Source of the DNA: Pelomonas sp. KK5
GTDB taxonomy: Bacteria; Pseudomonadota; Gammaproteobacteria; Burkholderiales; Burkholderiaceae_C
Assembly (NCBI RefSeq): GCF_001984095.1
Contig: NZ_LYVQ01000046.1
Location: 1-35,103, forward strand
Reading direction: 5' to 3'
Length of the DNA stretch: 35,103 bases
The notes under the pieces were generated by a model, which had not been told where the DNA came from, did no database searches, and worked only from the letters and a program-made list of their open reading frames with translations. The position numbers were made by a program, and so were the translations under genes. Below are positions 1 to 8,419 of this stretch, piece by piece (the stretch's first letter is position 1; every line of letters starts with the position of its first letter).

Positions 1-1615
1 GCCTGCCGGCCTCGGCGAGCAGCTCGCCCCGGACCCTGCCGAGCAGCGCCGCATCGGCCGCCTGGCGCGCCTGCGAAGGCAGCCAGTCGGACACCGCCTG
101 CACCGTGTTGCCCATCGCGCGCAGGCGCGTCGTCAGCGCCTCTTCGCGCTGCAGCAGCTGCTCCTCGCTGTCGCCGCGCACGAGATAGAACTGCGCCGGG
201 CTGGGCAGCTCCATCAGCGCGCTGACGGCCCGTTGCTGCGCCAGCAATCCGGGCGGCGAGTTCTGCAGCGTGCGGACATCGTCCTGCGTGCGCAGCTGCG
301 CGAAGCCCGCCACCAGCAGGACGCCGCACACGGCGACGAACACCGCGGTGAAGCGCGTCCGCCCCAGCGCGGGCCACAGCGCGCGCCGCGAGCCGAGCCA
401 GCGGGCAAAGCGCGTGAAGGTCATCTCGCCGCGGTCCAGGCGCGGGAACATCAGCAAGGTCGTGACGAAGGCGGCCAGCAGGCCGACGACCGAGAACACC
501 GCGATCTGGCGCAGGCCCGGGAAGGGAGTCAGCGCCAGCAGCGCATAGCCGATGGCGGTCGTCAGCATCGCGAGCCACATGACTGGGCCCTGCTCGGCCA
601 GCATCTCGAAGCGCTCGGCGAAGGGCCGGCCGCTGCGGCCGCTGAAGTAGTTGCTGCCGTAGTTCTCGGCCACGCCGACCAGGCTCGCGCCGAACACCAG
701 CGTGATCATGTGCAGCTTGTTGCCGAAGGCCAGCGCGCTGAGCGACACCGCGGCCAGCAACCCGACGCCGATGGACAGCGTCACCAGCAGGCGCGGCCGG
801 ATCGCGGCGAAGGCGAACAGCGTCAGCACCACGATGCCGGCCAGCGAGCCCAGGCCGATCGTGTGGACCTCGCCCTCGGCCTGCGCGGCGGCGGCGGCGG
901 CGAACAGCGGCACGCCGATGGCGAGCAGTTGCTGGCCCTGCGGCAGTGCGGCGCGAGCCGTGTCCAATGCGTCCACGAGCCCGCGCTGCGCCGTCATCGA
1001 GAAGGCCGAGGCGCGCAGTTCCAGCATCAGCACCGCGTAGTGGTGGTCCCGCCCGTCGTCGAGCGACAGGCGGTCTTCCGTCACGCGCACGCGGCTGAGC
1101 CCGGCGCGCTCGCCCAGCCAGGCGGAGAACAGGTTCAGCGGGTCCTCGTTCCAGCGGCCGATGCGGGGCATGCCCACCGGGCGGTAGAGCTGCTCGACGG
1201 CCTCGCGGGCCAGCGCGGCGGCGTCAGCCTGCTGCAGGCGTTCGCGCTGCGCGGGCGTCAGCAACTGGCCGCGGTACGGGGCGTAGAAGTCCAGCCACTC
1301 AGCGGCGGCGGCATCGCTGACTTCAAATTTCAGCGTCACCGGCGCGGCCTTCAGCCGCTCGGCCACCGCATCGCCGGCCGCCTTCGCCGCCGCCCATTCG
1401 CCGCCACCGACCAGCACGACGACACGCCGCTGCCCCGCCTCCGCCAGCACGCGCGTGGCGGCCTGCACGGCCGGCTGGCGCTGGTCCTGCGGCAGCATGG
1501 CGAGCACGTCGGTGTCCAGCTGCAGGTGGCCGCCGGCCAGCAGCCAGGCCACGTGAGCGGCCATGGCCAGGACCAGCGCGGCCCACAGGCCGACGAGGAC
1601 GCCGCTGCGCTTCAT
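1..1615 (-). CDS. MMPL-family exporter of the aryl polyene cluster (3' end outside window)
   Basis: Reading down from the ATG at 1615, the frame stays open to the window edge (about 538 codons), so the C-terminus is missing. It begins with an N-terminal membrane segment (VLVGLWAALVLAMAAHVAWLL), followed by a long periplasmic-type domain and then a run of hydrophobic helices (for example AGIVVLTLFAFAAIRPRLL and LLAAVSLSALAFG). A second soluble loop starts near residue 450. This layout matches RND/MMPL 'predicted exporters' of the COG4258 type found in aryl polyene and xanthomonadin loci, where they are thought to move the lipid-linked product across the inner membrane. The start codon overlaps the stop of the LolA-like gene (ATGA), which implies translational coupling. 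The family call is firm. The transported substrate is inferred from context. Confidence 0.85.
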   Translation of the reverse strand, partial: MKRSGVLVGLWAALVLAMAAHVAWLLAGGHLQLDTDVLAMLPQDQRQPAVQAATRVLAEAGQRRVVVLVGGGEWAAAKAAGDAVAERLKAAPVTLKFEVSDAAAAEWLDFYAPYRGQLLTPAQRERLQQADAAALAREAVEQLYRPVGMPRIGRWNEDPLNLFSAWLGERAGLSRVRVTEDRLSLDDGRDHHYAVLMLELRASAFSMTAQRGLVDALDTARAALPQGQQLLAIGVPLFAAAAAAQAEGEVHTIGLGSLAGIVVLTLFAFAAIRPRLLVTLSIGVGLLAAVSLSALAFGNKLHMITLVFGASLVGVAENYGSNYFSGRSGRPFAERFEMLAEQGPVMWLAMLTTAIGYALLALTPFPGLRQIAVFSVVGLLAAFVTTLLMFPRLDRGEMTFTRFARWLGSRRALWPALGRTRFTAVFVAVCGVLLVAGFAQLRTQDDVRTLQNSPPGLLAQQRAVSALMELPSPAQFYLVRGDSEEQLLQREEALTTRLRAMGNTVQAVSDWLPSQARQAADAALLGRVRGELLAEAGR

Positions 1616-2223
1616 TGATCGAACTTCTTCGCCTCGTCGGCGCTCAGCCGCGGTGGCTCCACGCTCTGCGCGCTGAAGGCGATCAAGGTGCGGTCGCCAT
1701 TGGCTTCGTCGATGCGGATGCTGCGCACATGGCTGTCACCGGCCAGCTCGATGCCGCTCATCAGCTTGGCCAGCGCCGCCTGCTTCGGCACGAGCACCAG
1801 CTTCCAGCCCTTGGCGTCGGCGCTGCCGTCGACCTTGAACAGCTCCATCAGGCCATTCACCTCGCCGTTCAGCAGCGAGAACATCAGCCCGTTGATGACG
1901 CGCACCGAGGGCTCCTTGGCGGCGTCGAGCCTGAAGGCCACGGCCCCGCCGGCCTGGGTGGCGACGATCTCGTCGCGCGTGAGGCGCAGCTCGGAGGCGA
2001 AGGGCGCCAGCGTGGTCCACAGCACGCCGCGCTCGCGGGCGACGACGAAGCGCCCGCGCGAGACCAGCGGCTTGCTGAAGCCCTGCACCTGCTTGCGCTG
2101 CTCGAACTCGCCGCGCAGCACCGGGGCCTGGACGAGCTGCTGCTTCACCGCGGCAGCGAGATCGGCGGCCGGTGCGGCGAAGGCGCACAGCAGCAGCGCG
2201 AGGAAGGCGAAGAACCGCCTCAT
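1612..2223 (-). CDS. LolA-like periplasmic lipid/lipoprotein carrier
   Basis: A 203-aa protein with a clear signal peptide (MRRFFAFLALLLCAFAAPAA, cleavage near residue 20). The mature part follows the outer-membrane lipoprotein carrier pattern: an N-terminal stretch with 'GEFEQRKQVQGFSKPLVSRGRF', a 'GVLWTTLAPFASELRLT' segment, and a C-terminal beta-rich half. The Q/K-rich 'FEQRK..GFSKPL.S.G.F' signature is typical of the LolA variants encoded in aryl polyene clusters rather than of housekeeping LolA. Its probable job is to carry the aryl-polyene lipid, or an associated lipid, from the MMPL exporter to the outer membrane. ATG 2223 was chosen because it overlaps the thioesterase stop (ATGA) and starts the signal peptide. 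The longer in-frame extension to 2469 has no such features. Confidence 0.85.
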   Translation of the reverse strand: MRRFFAFLALLLCAFAAPAADLAAAVKQQLVQAPVLRGEFEQRKQVQGFSKPLVSRGRFVVARERGVLWTTLAPFASELRLTRDEIVATQAGGAVAFRLDAAKEPSVRVINGLMFSLLNGEVNGLMELFKVDGSADAKGWKLVLVPKQAALAKLMSGIELAGDSHVRSIRIDEANGDRTLIAFSAQSVEPPRLSADEAKKFDQ

Positions 2224-2642
2224 GGCCGCGGCACTCCCAGGCGCTCCCACAGCACCGGCGGGCAGACGTACTGCATCTCCTTGGTCGCCATGTCCACCGC
2301 GACCTGGATCGTGTAGGCCTTGGTCAGCACCGTGCCGCTGTCGGCATCGCGGATCTCGAACTCGATCTTCAGGCGGTTCTCCCACTCGACGATCTCGGCA
2401 CGCACCTTGATGCGCTGGTTGAACTCGGCGCTGCGCACGTACTTGAGCCGCATGTCGACGACCGGCCACGCGTAGCCGGAGTCGCGCATGGCCGGGTAGT
2501 CGTAGCCGAAGCGCTCCAGCAGCGCGCAGCGGGCGATCTCCAGGTACTTCGGATAGTTGCCGTGCCAGACGACGTTCATCGGATCGAGGTCGTGGAAGGC
2601 CACGAGCAGCTCGACCTCGTGGCTGAGGTCAGGCGCGCTCAT
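2220..2642 (-). CDS. 4-hydroxybenzoyl-CoA-type hotdog thioesterase
   Basis: A 140-aa acyl thioesterase of the 4HBT/YbgC hotdog superfamily, at the usual single-domain length. The motif FHDLDPMNVVWHGNY (residues 16-30) matches the family's catalytic Asp loop, with D20 as the expected nucleophile or general base. In aryl polyene clusters a thioesterase of this kind (ApeK in E. coli) hydrolyses acyl-ACP or acyl-CoA intermediates, either for chain release or for proofreading. It lies between the ammonia-lyase (14-nt overlap) and the LolA-like gene (4-nt overlap). The exact substrate cannot be read from sequence. Confidence 0.88.
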   Translation of the reverse strand: MSAPDLSHEVELLVAFHDLDPMNVVWHGNYPKYLEIARCALLERFGYDYPAMRDSGYAWPVVDMRLKYVRSAEFNQRIKVRAEIVEWENRLKIEFEIRDADSGTVLTKAYTIQVAVDMATKEMQYVCPPVLWERLGVPRP

Positions 2643-4179
2643 AGAGGCTCCAGGCTCGCGAACGGATCGCCTCGATCAGCGCCAGCAGCTCGCGGTCCAG
2701 CGCCCGGTCCTCGACCAGCAGCGGGATGCGGTCCTCCAGCTCCGCCTGCATCGCGGCAAGGGCCGGCGACAGGCTCAGCGCCGGGTCGATGCGCTGACGT
2801 AAGGAAATACCTTGACGGGCCGCGATCAGCATCGCGGCGCCGACCTGCTCGGCCAGCTCCAGCACCCGCAGGCAGTCGCGCGCGGCGATCGTGCCCATGC
2901 TGACCTTGTCCTGGTTGTGGCACTCGGTGCTGCGGCTGAAAACGCTGGCAGGCATCGTGCCCTTGAGCGCCTCGGCGGTCCAGGCGGAGACGCTGATCTG
3001 CAGCGCCTTCAGGCCGTGGTTGATGGCGGCGCGCGGGCCGGTGGCGCCGCTGAGGTTGCTGGGCAGGCCGTGGTTGAAGCGGGTGTCCACCAGCAGCGCG
3101 AGCTGGCGGTCCAGCAGGTCGGCGATGTTGGCGACGGCCGTCTTCAACGTGTCCATCGCCATCGCGATATGGCCGCCGTAGAAGTGGCCGCCGTGCAGCA
3201 CGCGTTCGCCGTCGGGGTCGATCAGCGGGTTGTCGTTGGCGCTGTTCAGCTCGTTCTCGATCAGCTGGCGCAGGAAGGGCAGGCTGTCCTGCAGCACGCC
3301 GATCACATGCGGCGCGCAGCGCAGCGAGTAGCGGTCCTGCAGGCGCTGCTCGTTGCGGCTGGGGCTGGCGCTGGCGAGGTCGGCGCGCAGGCGCGCGGCC
3401 ACCTGCTGCTGGCCGGGATGAGGCTTGGCGGCGAACAGCGTCTCGTCGAAGTGATGGGCGTTGCCGGCGCTGGCGACCACGTTGGTCGCGGTCAGCCGCG
3501 TGGCCAGCCGGGCCAGGTATTCGGCGCGCTCGAAGGCCAGGCAGGCCAGCGCGGTCATCACCGCGGTGCCGTTCATCATGGCCAGGCCTTCCTTGGGGCG
3601 CAGCTTCAGCGGCGCGAGGCCGACCGCGGCGAGCGCCCGCGCGGCAGGCATGCGCTCGCCGGCGAACAACACCTCGCGCTCGCCGCACATCACGGCGACG
3701 ACATAGGACAGCGGGGTCAGGTCTCCACTGGCGCCGACCGAGCCCTCGGACGGGATCAGCGGCAGGATGTCGTGCTGCAGCAGCGCGTGCAGTTGCTCCA
3801 GCAGCTCGACGCTGACGCCGGACATGCCTTGCGACAGCGACTGCAGCCGCACGGCCAGCACCGCGCGGGTCTGTTCGGGCGAGAGCATCGCGCCGGCACC
3901 GCAGCCATGGTAGGTGTAGAGGTGGTGCGGCAGCTCGGGCACCAGCTCGGGCGGGATCACGACCGTGCAGGAGTCGCCGTAGCCGGTGGTCACGCCGTAG
4001 ATCACGCCGTCCTCGGCCAGCAGGCGGGCGACGAAGTCGGCGCCGGCCTGGATGCGGCGGCGGAAGGCGGGACCGGCGCTCAGCACGGCGGGGCGCTCGC
4101 GGCGCGACAGCGCGGCGATGGCCTCGAGGGTCAGCGGGCTGCCGTCGAAGACGACAGGCACGGCGGTTTCATTGGTCAT
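2629..4179 (-). CDS. Aromatic amino acid (probably tyrosine) ammonia-lyase
   Basis: A 516-aa MIO-dependent HAL/PAL/TAL-family enzyme. It has the catalytic Tyr loop YGVTTGYG (Tyr61) and the ASGDLTPLSY motif in which A150-S151-G152 cyclise to the MIO electrophile. It also has QDRYSLRCAPH and ENELNSANDNPL, both conserved in the family. The selectivity loop reads LYTYHGCGAG, with Tyr90-His91 where HutH has Ser-His. A His here is typical of tyrosine-using lyases. The product would be 4-coumarate (or cinnamate), activated by the neighbouring ligase as the starter of the aryl polyene chain. No hut genes lie nearby, which argues against histidine degradation. An 11-nt overlap links it to the upstream acyltransferase. 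Family certain, tyrosine preference inferred. Confidence 0.88.
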   Translation of the reverse strand: MTNETAVPVVFDGSPLTLEAIAALSRRERPAVLSAGPAFRRRIQAGADFVARLLAEDGVIYGVTTGYGDSCTVVIPPELVPELPHHLYTYHGCGAGAMLSPEQTRAVLAVRLQSLSQGMSGVSVELLEQLHALLQHDILPLIPSEGSVGASGDLTPLSYVVAVMCGEREVLFAGERMPAARALAAVGLAPLKLRPKEGLAMMNGTAVMTALACLAFERAEYLARLATRLTATNVVASAGNAHHFDETLFAAKPHPGQQQVAARLRADLASASPSRNEQRLQDRYSLRCAPHVIGVLQDSLPFLRQLIENELNSANDNPLIDPDGERVLHGGHFYGGHIAMAMDTLKTAVANIADLLDRQLALLVDTRFNHGLPSNLSGATGPRAAINHGLKALQISVSAWTAEALKGTMPASVFSRSTECHNQDKVSMGTIAARDCLRVLELAEQVGAAMLIAARQGISLRQRIDPALSLSPALAAMQAELEDRIPLLVEDRALDRELLALIEAIRSRAWSLYERA

Positions 4180-5101
4180 GGGCCTGGTCCCAGAAGGGGA
4201 AGAAGTTGAACCAGTCGTAGGGCGAACGGCGCAGCAGAGCTGTCAGCGCGTCGGCGAACTGCTGCGCGTGCGCGCGCAGCGCGCCCTCGCGGTCGGCGCG
4301 AGGCAGCGTCACGCGATCGGCCAGCAGGTCGAAGTGGATCGCATAGCCGCCCGCCTCGTGGACGCAGCCGAGCAGGAAGAGCGGGCATTTGAGCAGCGCG
4401 GCCAGCACGTAGGCGCCGACCGGCAAGGGCGCCGCATGGCCGAGGAAGTCCACGCTGACGGTCTTGCTCCGGTGCACCGGCACGCGGTCGCCGGCGATGG
4501 CGACGAACTCGCCGGCCTCGACCTTCCCGGCCAGCAGCATCGCCGTCGGCGCGCCGATCTCGCTGACCTCGATCAGATGGACGCTGGCCTGCGGATTGAG
4601 CCGCTGCAGCATGGCATTGAAGGCCTGGGCATGGCGGGTGTGGACGAGCACGTTGATCTTCAGCCCCGCCCGCACCTCGGCCATCGCGCGGCACAGCTCC
4701 AGGCAACCGATGTGGGCGGTGACGAGGATGCCACCGCGGCCGGCGGCGATCGCGGCCAGCATCGGTTCGCGGTTGTGGAAGCGCACCCGCTCCTTCGGAT
4801 AGCGGTCGGCCATCGCCAGCAGCTTGTCCAGCATGGTCTCGGCGAACAGCGCCACGTGGCGCAGACCATGGCGCCAGCCGGGCGCCGAGCCGAAGACCGC
4901 ATGGGCCGCATGAAGGCGCCGCAGGTACTGCAGCGACGCGGCGCGCAGCGCGGGACGGGCGAGCCAGTGCACCAGCACCACAGGCGCCAGGCACAGGCGG
5001 AACAGCCGGCGGCCGGTCAGGCGATGCACCCAGTAGAGGGCCCAGATGCCGCCGACGAAGGTGCTCTCCCCCATCGCGGCCCAGTGGCGGGAACGGCTCA
5101 T
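4169..5101 (-). CDS. LpxL/HtrB-like lipid acyltransferase
   Basis: A 310-aa membrane-associated acyltransferase of the lipid A biosynthesis (LpxL/LpxM) family. The HX4E catalytic motif is visible in TAHIGCLEL (H130, E135), and the hydrophobic N-terminus (WALYWVHRLTGRRLFRL) is typical. 'AIAGDRVPV' and the C-terminal 'SPYDWFNFFPFWDQ' also fit the family. In aryl polyene loci such an enzyme is often next to a GT2 glycosyltransferase and probably helps attach the polyene acyl chain to its lipid anchor. Start choice: ATG 5101 lies just after the GT2 stop. A GTG at 5107 overlaps that stop as GTGA and is an equally plausible coupled start. Confidence 0.82.
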   Translation of the reverse strand: MSRSRHWAAMGESTFVGGIWALYWVHRLTGRRLFRLCLAPVVLVHWLARPALRAASLQYLRRLHAAHAVFGSAPGWRHGLRHVALFAETMLDKLLAMADRYPKERVRFHNREPMLAAIAAGRGGILVTAHIGCLELCRAMAEVRAGLKINVLVHTRHAQAFNAMLQRLNPQASVHLIEVSEIGAPTAMLLAGKVEAGEFVAIAGDRVPVHRSKTVSVDFLGHAAPLPVGAYVLAALLKCPLFLLGCVHEAGGYAIHFDLLADRVTLPRADREGALRAHAQQFADALTALLRRSPYDWFNFFPFWDQAHDQ

Positions 5102-5103
5102 CG

Positions 5104-5832
5104 TCACGCCACCTTGCGCCACAGCAGCAGCGGCAGCCGCGCGAGCATGCCGAAGAACAGCCGCGTGTGCATCCACGAGATCAGCAGGTTGTCCTGCAGC
5201 GCGCGGAAGTGGGAGACGCCGTCGCTCGGGTAGCGGACCCGCGTGGGCACGTTCGTGACCGGCACGCCCAGCCAGACCAGGCGCACGGCGACCTCGACGT
5301 CGAAGTCCATGCGCCGGCCGATGCTCACCCGGTCGATCAGCGGCACGACGCGGGCCAGCGGGTAGACGCGGAAGCCGCACATCGAGTCGCGCACGGCCAG
5401 GGACAGCGTGTTGATCCAGACCCAGACGTGGGTGGCGTAGCGGCCGTAGAGCCGCGCCTTGGGCACGGACTCGTCGTACAGCGGGCAGCCGCAGATGAAG
5501 TGATCGGGTGCGGCAGCGGCGGCGGCGGCGAAGGTGGGAATGTCGGCCGCATCGTGCTGGCCATCGGCGTCGATCTGCAGCGCATGGGTCCAGCCCAGGC
5601 GCTGCGCGGCGCGCAGGCCGGCCATCACCGCCCCGCCCTTGCCCTGGTTGACGGGCAGGCGCTGCAGGTGGACATCGGCCTCCTGCGCCAACTGGTCCAG
5701 CACCGCGGCGCAGCGGGGCTCACTGCCGTCGTCCACCAGCAGCACCGGCAGGCCCCGGGCGCGGATCGCCTGCACGACGGCGCCGACCGCGTCCCCGTGG
5801 TTGTAGACCGGAATGACCGCACCCAGCTTCAT
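5104..5832 (-). CDS. Family 2 glycosyltransferase
   Basis: A 242-aa GT-A fold glycosyltransferase resembling dolichol-phosphate mannosyltransferases. The features seen are the N-terminal AVIPVYNHGDAV strand, LLVDDGS (31-37), the NQGKGGAV nucleotide-sugar loop (62-69) and the metal-binding IDADGQH (D88-x-D90). There is no large C-terminal membrane domain. With the LpxL-like enzyme downstream, it probably builds the sugar or lipid anchor to which the aryl polyene is esterified. That role is inferred from aryl polyene clusters in general. Its ATG overlaps the stop of the ligase gene (ATGA). Confidence 0.87.
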   Translation of the reverse strand: MKLGAVIPVYNHGDAVGAVVQAIRARGLPVLLVDDGSEPRCAAVLDQLAQEADVHLQRLPVNQGKGGAVMAGLRAAQRLGWTHALQIDADGQHDAADIPTFAAAAAAAPDHFICGCPLYDESVPKARLYGRYATHVWVWINTLSLAVRDSMCGFRVYPLARVVPLIDRVSIGRRMDFDVEVAVRLVWLGVPVTNVPTRVRYPSDGVSHFRALQDNLLISWMHTRLFFGMLARLPLLLWRKVA

Positions 5833-7511
5833 GCCTCAGCGCCCCCGAACAGCACCCGGCCGCTGGCATGCTGGCCGCGCTCGGAGCTGTACCTGAAGCT
5901 CAGCTGGCCGGCCTCCGGCTTGAAGGCGAGCGCCAGCGTGACGCTCAGGCCCGGCGTGATGACCTGCTGGAACTTCAGGCCCTCGAGCGCCAGGAACACC
6001 GGCGGCAGCTCGCGGAACAGTTCGCGTCCGTAGTGGATGGCCCACTCAAGCTGCGCCACGCCGGGCAGCACCGGGTGGCCCGGGAAGTGGCCGTCGAACT
6101 GCGGCAGCGCGGCCTCGGCGACGAGGCGCAGCGTGGCGGTGGTGGGCGTGCGCTCCAGCAGCCGCGGCTGCGGGCGGCGCGGGTCGAACAGGGCGCGCAG
6201 CGCGGCCTGCGTGGCCTTGCCCTGCGGGTCGCTGGGCAGCATCGAGACGAAGCGCCAGTGGCGCGGCGCGGCGCTGGCGTCGAGCTGCAGCAGCAGGCGC
6301 TCGCGCAGCAGGGCGGCGAAGGCCTTCTTGCCCAGCGCGTCGTGCTGCTGCCAGCCGGCCTCGTTGAGGACGGCGACGATGCCCAGTTGCTCGCGCAGGC
6401 CCGCGAGCTGCACCACGCGCATCTCGGCGATCCAGCCGCTGGCCAGCAGGGCCTGCTCGATGCCGGTCAGGGAGACCCGCTTCTCCTCGATCTTCAGGAT
6501 GCGGTCGGCGCGGCCCAGCAGGTGGAAGCCTTCATGGCTGGGACCGGCACGGTCGGCCGTGGGCATCCAGGCCTCGCCATCGTCCAGGTGGGGCGAGCGG
6601 ATCTCGAGCAGTTCGCCCTCGCCCAGCCGCCACTGCACCCGCGGCAGCGACTGCCAGGGGGCCGCCGCGGCGCTGCGGCGCTGCCGCCAGGCGACGCCGC
6701 CGGTCTCGCTGCTGCCGTAGACCTCGATCGGCGCCTGGCCCAGCCGCTCGATGCTGGCGGGCACGGCCTCGTCCGGCAGCGGGCCGCCGGAGGAGAAGAC
6801 CGCGCGCAGGCGCGCATCCGGCTGCATCTCGGGCAGGCGCTTCAGATGGGCGGGGCTCGCGATCAGCACGGCCGGGCCGGCCGACAGCGCGGGCGCCAGG
6901 TCCTCGATGTAGTGGAGCCGGCCGGCATGGGTCACGCGGCCCGCGGCCAGCGGCCACAGCACGCGGAACAGCAGACCGTAGATGTGCTGGTGCGAGACGG
7001 TGGCGAGCACTTCGGCCTCGGGGCCGATGCGCCCGGCGAACACCTGCTGGAGCGCCCGCACCTCGGAGAACATCTGGTCCAGGCGCTTGGGGATGGCGAC
7101 CGGCTCGCCGGTGGAGCCGGAGGTGAAGACGGTCAGCTGCCGGGCCTCGGGGTCGAGCGGCGCCCAGGCGCCGTCATCCGGCACGGGCAGCGGCTGCAGC
7201 GCGTTCGGCAGGACGCCGGCATATGCATCGACATGAGCGGACAGGCGCTCCAGCGTGGCCGGCAGCGCATCACCCGGCAGCACGGCGCACTTGCCCGCAT
7301 GCCAGAGGCCGAACAGCGCAGCGGCGAAGGCCAGGGTGTCCTCGAAGTACAGGGCGAAGCGCTGGCCCGGTGCCGCAGCGAAGGCAGCGCGCCAGCACGC
7401 GGCCTCGGCGCGGAACTCGGCGAAGCTCACGACGGCGCCGCCGCGGCGGCCCATCGGCTCGCTGCCGGCTCGCGCGGCGAGCAGGCCGGGCAGGTCGATG
7501 AAGTCGGTCAT
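5829..7511 (-). CDS. Acyl-CoA/ACP ligase fused to hotdog dehydratase
   Basis: A 560-aa two-domain protein. Residues 1-445 are an ANL adenylation domain with the P-loop FTSGSTGEPVAIPK (129-142), VYGSSETGG (264-272), the LLGRADRILKIEEKRVS hinge (331-347) and the catalytic Lys in PQGKATQ (K432). Residues 460-560 are a FabZ/ApeI-like dehydratase with FDGHFPGHPVLPG (473-485, catalytic His475). In E. coli the aryl polyene ligase (ApeH) and dehydratase (ApeI) are separate proteins. Here one chain would load the aromatic starter onto ACP and also dehydrate the beta-hydroxyacyl intermediates. The start at 7511 overlaps the preceding gene's stop (ATGA). The open frame extends upstream to 7907, but that part is an antisense-like, Arg/Gly/Pro-rich translation. 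Confidence 0.88.
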   Translation of the reverse strand: MTDFIDLPGLLAARAGSEPMGRRGGAVVSFAEFRAEAACWRAAFAAAPGQRFALYFEDTLAFAAALFGLWHAGKCAVLPGDALPATLERLSAHVDAYAGVLPNALQPLPVPDDGAWAPLDPEARQLTVFTSGSTGEPVAIPKRLDQMFSEVRALQQVFAGRIGPEAEVLATVSHQHIYGLLFRVLWPLAAGRVTHAGRLHYIEDLAPALSAGPAVLIASPAHLKRLPEMQPDARLRAVFSSGGPLPDEAVPASIERLGQAPIEVYGSSETGGVAWRQRRSAAAAPWQSLPRVQWRLGEGELLEIRSPHLDDGEAWMPTADRAGPSHEGFHLLGRADRILKIEEKRVSLTGIEQALLASGWIAEMRVVQLAGLREQLGIVAVLNEAGWQQHDALGKKAFAALLRERLLLQLDASAAPRHWRFVSMLPSDPQGKATQAALRALFDPRRPQPRLLERTPTTATLRLVAEAALPQFDGHFPGHPVLPGVAQLEWAIHYGRELFRELPPVFLALEGLKFQQVITPGLSVTLALAFKPEAGQLSFRYSSERGQHASGRVLFGGAEA

Positions 7512-8056
7512 GGGGCGGTCTTGTGACGGGCGCGCACGCGCCGGCGCACCAGCCATTCGCCGGCGAACAGCGCGCCGATCAGCAGGTAGGAGATCAGCCC
7601 GTTGTAGAGGGCCCAGCTGCGGTCGCTGCCCCACAGCGCGGTGGCCAGCGCGATGCTGCCGTTGAGCGCGAAGAAGCCGCACCAGACCTGCGTGACGCGG
7701 CGGGTGTAGGCGACGCCACGGGCATCCAGCGCCGGCTCGCGCAGGCGCGCCAGGCGCTCGATCATGCTCGGCGGATGGCGCAGGCTCGCGCCGAAGACGA
7801 GCAGCAGCACGGTGTTCACCAGCACCGGGTAGAGCTTCAGCGGCAGGGCCTCGTTGGCCAGCGCGGAAACGGCGGCCAGGACGAGGCCTGCCGCGGCGGC
7901 CCACCACCAGAATCGGTCATTGCGACTGCCCAGCGCGCGGAGCAGCGCCAGCGCGGCCAGCATCAGCGCCAGCCAGCGGGGCTCGAAGTGCCCGAGCCCG
8001 AGGAATACCAGGAGGGGATAGGCCGCCGTGATCGCGAAGACGATGACGGCACGCAT
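7508..8056 (-). CDS. COG4648-like integral membrane protein of aryl polyene cluster
   Basis: A 182-aa very hydrophobic protein with about five predicted membrane segments: an N-terminal VIVFAITAAYPLLVFLGL, then WLALMLAALALLRALG, FWWWAAAAGLVLAAVSALA, and C-terminal WCGFFALNGSIALATALWG and LYNGLISYLLIGALFAGEW. 'TRRVTQVWCGFFALNG' resembles the small conserved membrane proteins (ApeG-type, COG4648) always found beside the ligase in these clusters. The biochemical role is unknown. It may anchor or organise the assembly at the membrane. It starts 15 nt after the second ACP gene. Confidence 0.78.
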   Translation of the reverse strand: MRAVIVFAITAAYPLLVFLGLGHFEPRWLALMLAALALLRALGSRNDRFWWWAAAAGLVLAAVSALANEALPLKLYPVLVNTVLLLVFGASLRHPPSMIERLARLREPALDARGVAYTRRVTQVWCGFFALNGSIALATALWGSDRSWALYNGLISYLLIGALFAGEWLVRRRVRARHKTAP

Positions 8057-8071
8057 GGTCGGGAAGGAAGG

Positions 8072-8395
8072 TCAGGCTTGCGTCTGCAGCGCTCCGGGCG
8101 CGGAGGCGGTGTTGGCGGCAACAACGGCGGCGGCGGTGGCGCCATCGGCGATCAGGCCCTGCACGGCGTTGATGACGTCCTGCAGCGTGCGCACGCTCTT
8201 GAAGGCTTCCGGCTGGAGCTTCTTGCCGACCAGCGGCTTGAGCTTCACGATCAGGTCGACGGCGTCGATGCTGTCGATATCCAGGTCTTCATACAGGCGT
8301 GCTTCGGGCCGGATGCGCTCGGGCTCGATGTCGAAGGTCTCGACCAGGATGGCGCTGAGCCGGTCGAAGATGTCTTGGTTGCTGATGGTGCTCAT
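8072..8395 (-). CDS. Acyl carrier protein 2 of aryl polyene cluster
   Basis: A 107-aa acyl carrier protein. The phosphopantetheine site is DLDIDSIDAVDL, with Ser42 modified. The acidic four-helix core ends near residue 85 and is followed by an Ala-rich tail (about 20 residues) not usual for ACPs. It probably carries the growing polyene chain between ketosynthase, ketoreductase and dehydratase. Paired ACPs (ApeE/ApeF in E. coli) are a hallmark of aryl polyene clusters. It lies 24 nt downstream of the first ACP gene. Confidence 0.9.
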   Translation of the reverse strand: MSTISNQDIFDRLSAILVETFDIEPERIRPEARLYEDLDIDSIDAVDLIVKLKPLVGKKLQPEAFKSVRTLQDVINAVQGLIADGATAAAVVAANTASAPGALQTQA

Positions 8396-8419
8396 TTTGA
8401 ACTGCTCCCCTGCTCGGCC

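Noticed and set aside
887-902. GCG trinucleotide run, also seen near 5515-5535
   Set aside because: These encode short poly-Ala stretches within coding regions and are usual in this base composition. No sign of a variable repeat.
233-1618. A 461-codon open frame on the plus strand across the MMPL gene
   Set aside because: Composition is Arg/Gln/His/Ala-rich with no domains. The minus-strand frame gives a coherent membrane exporter. It is a GC-rich shadow.
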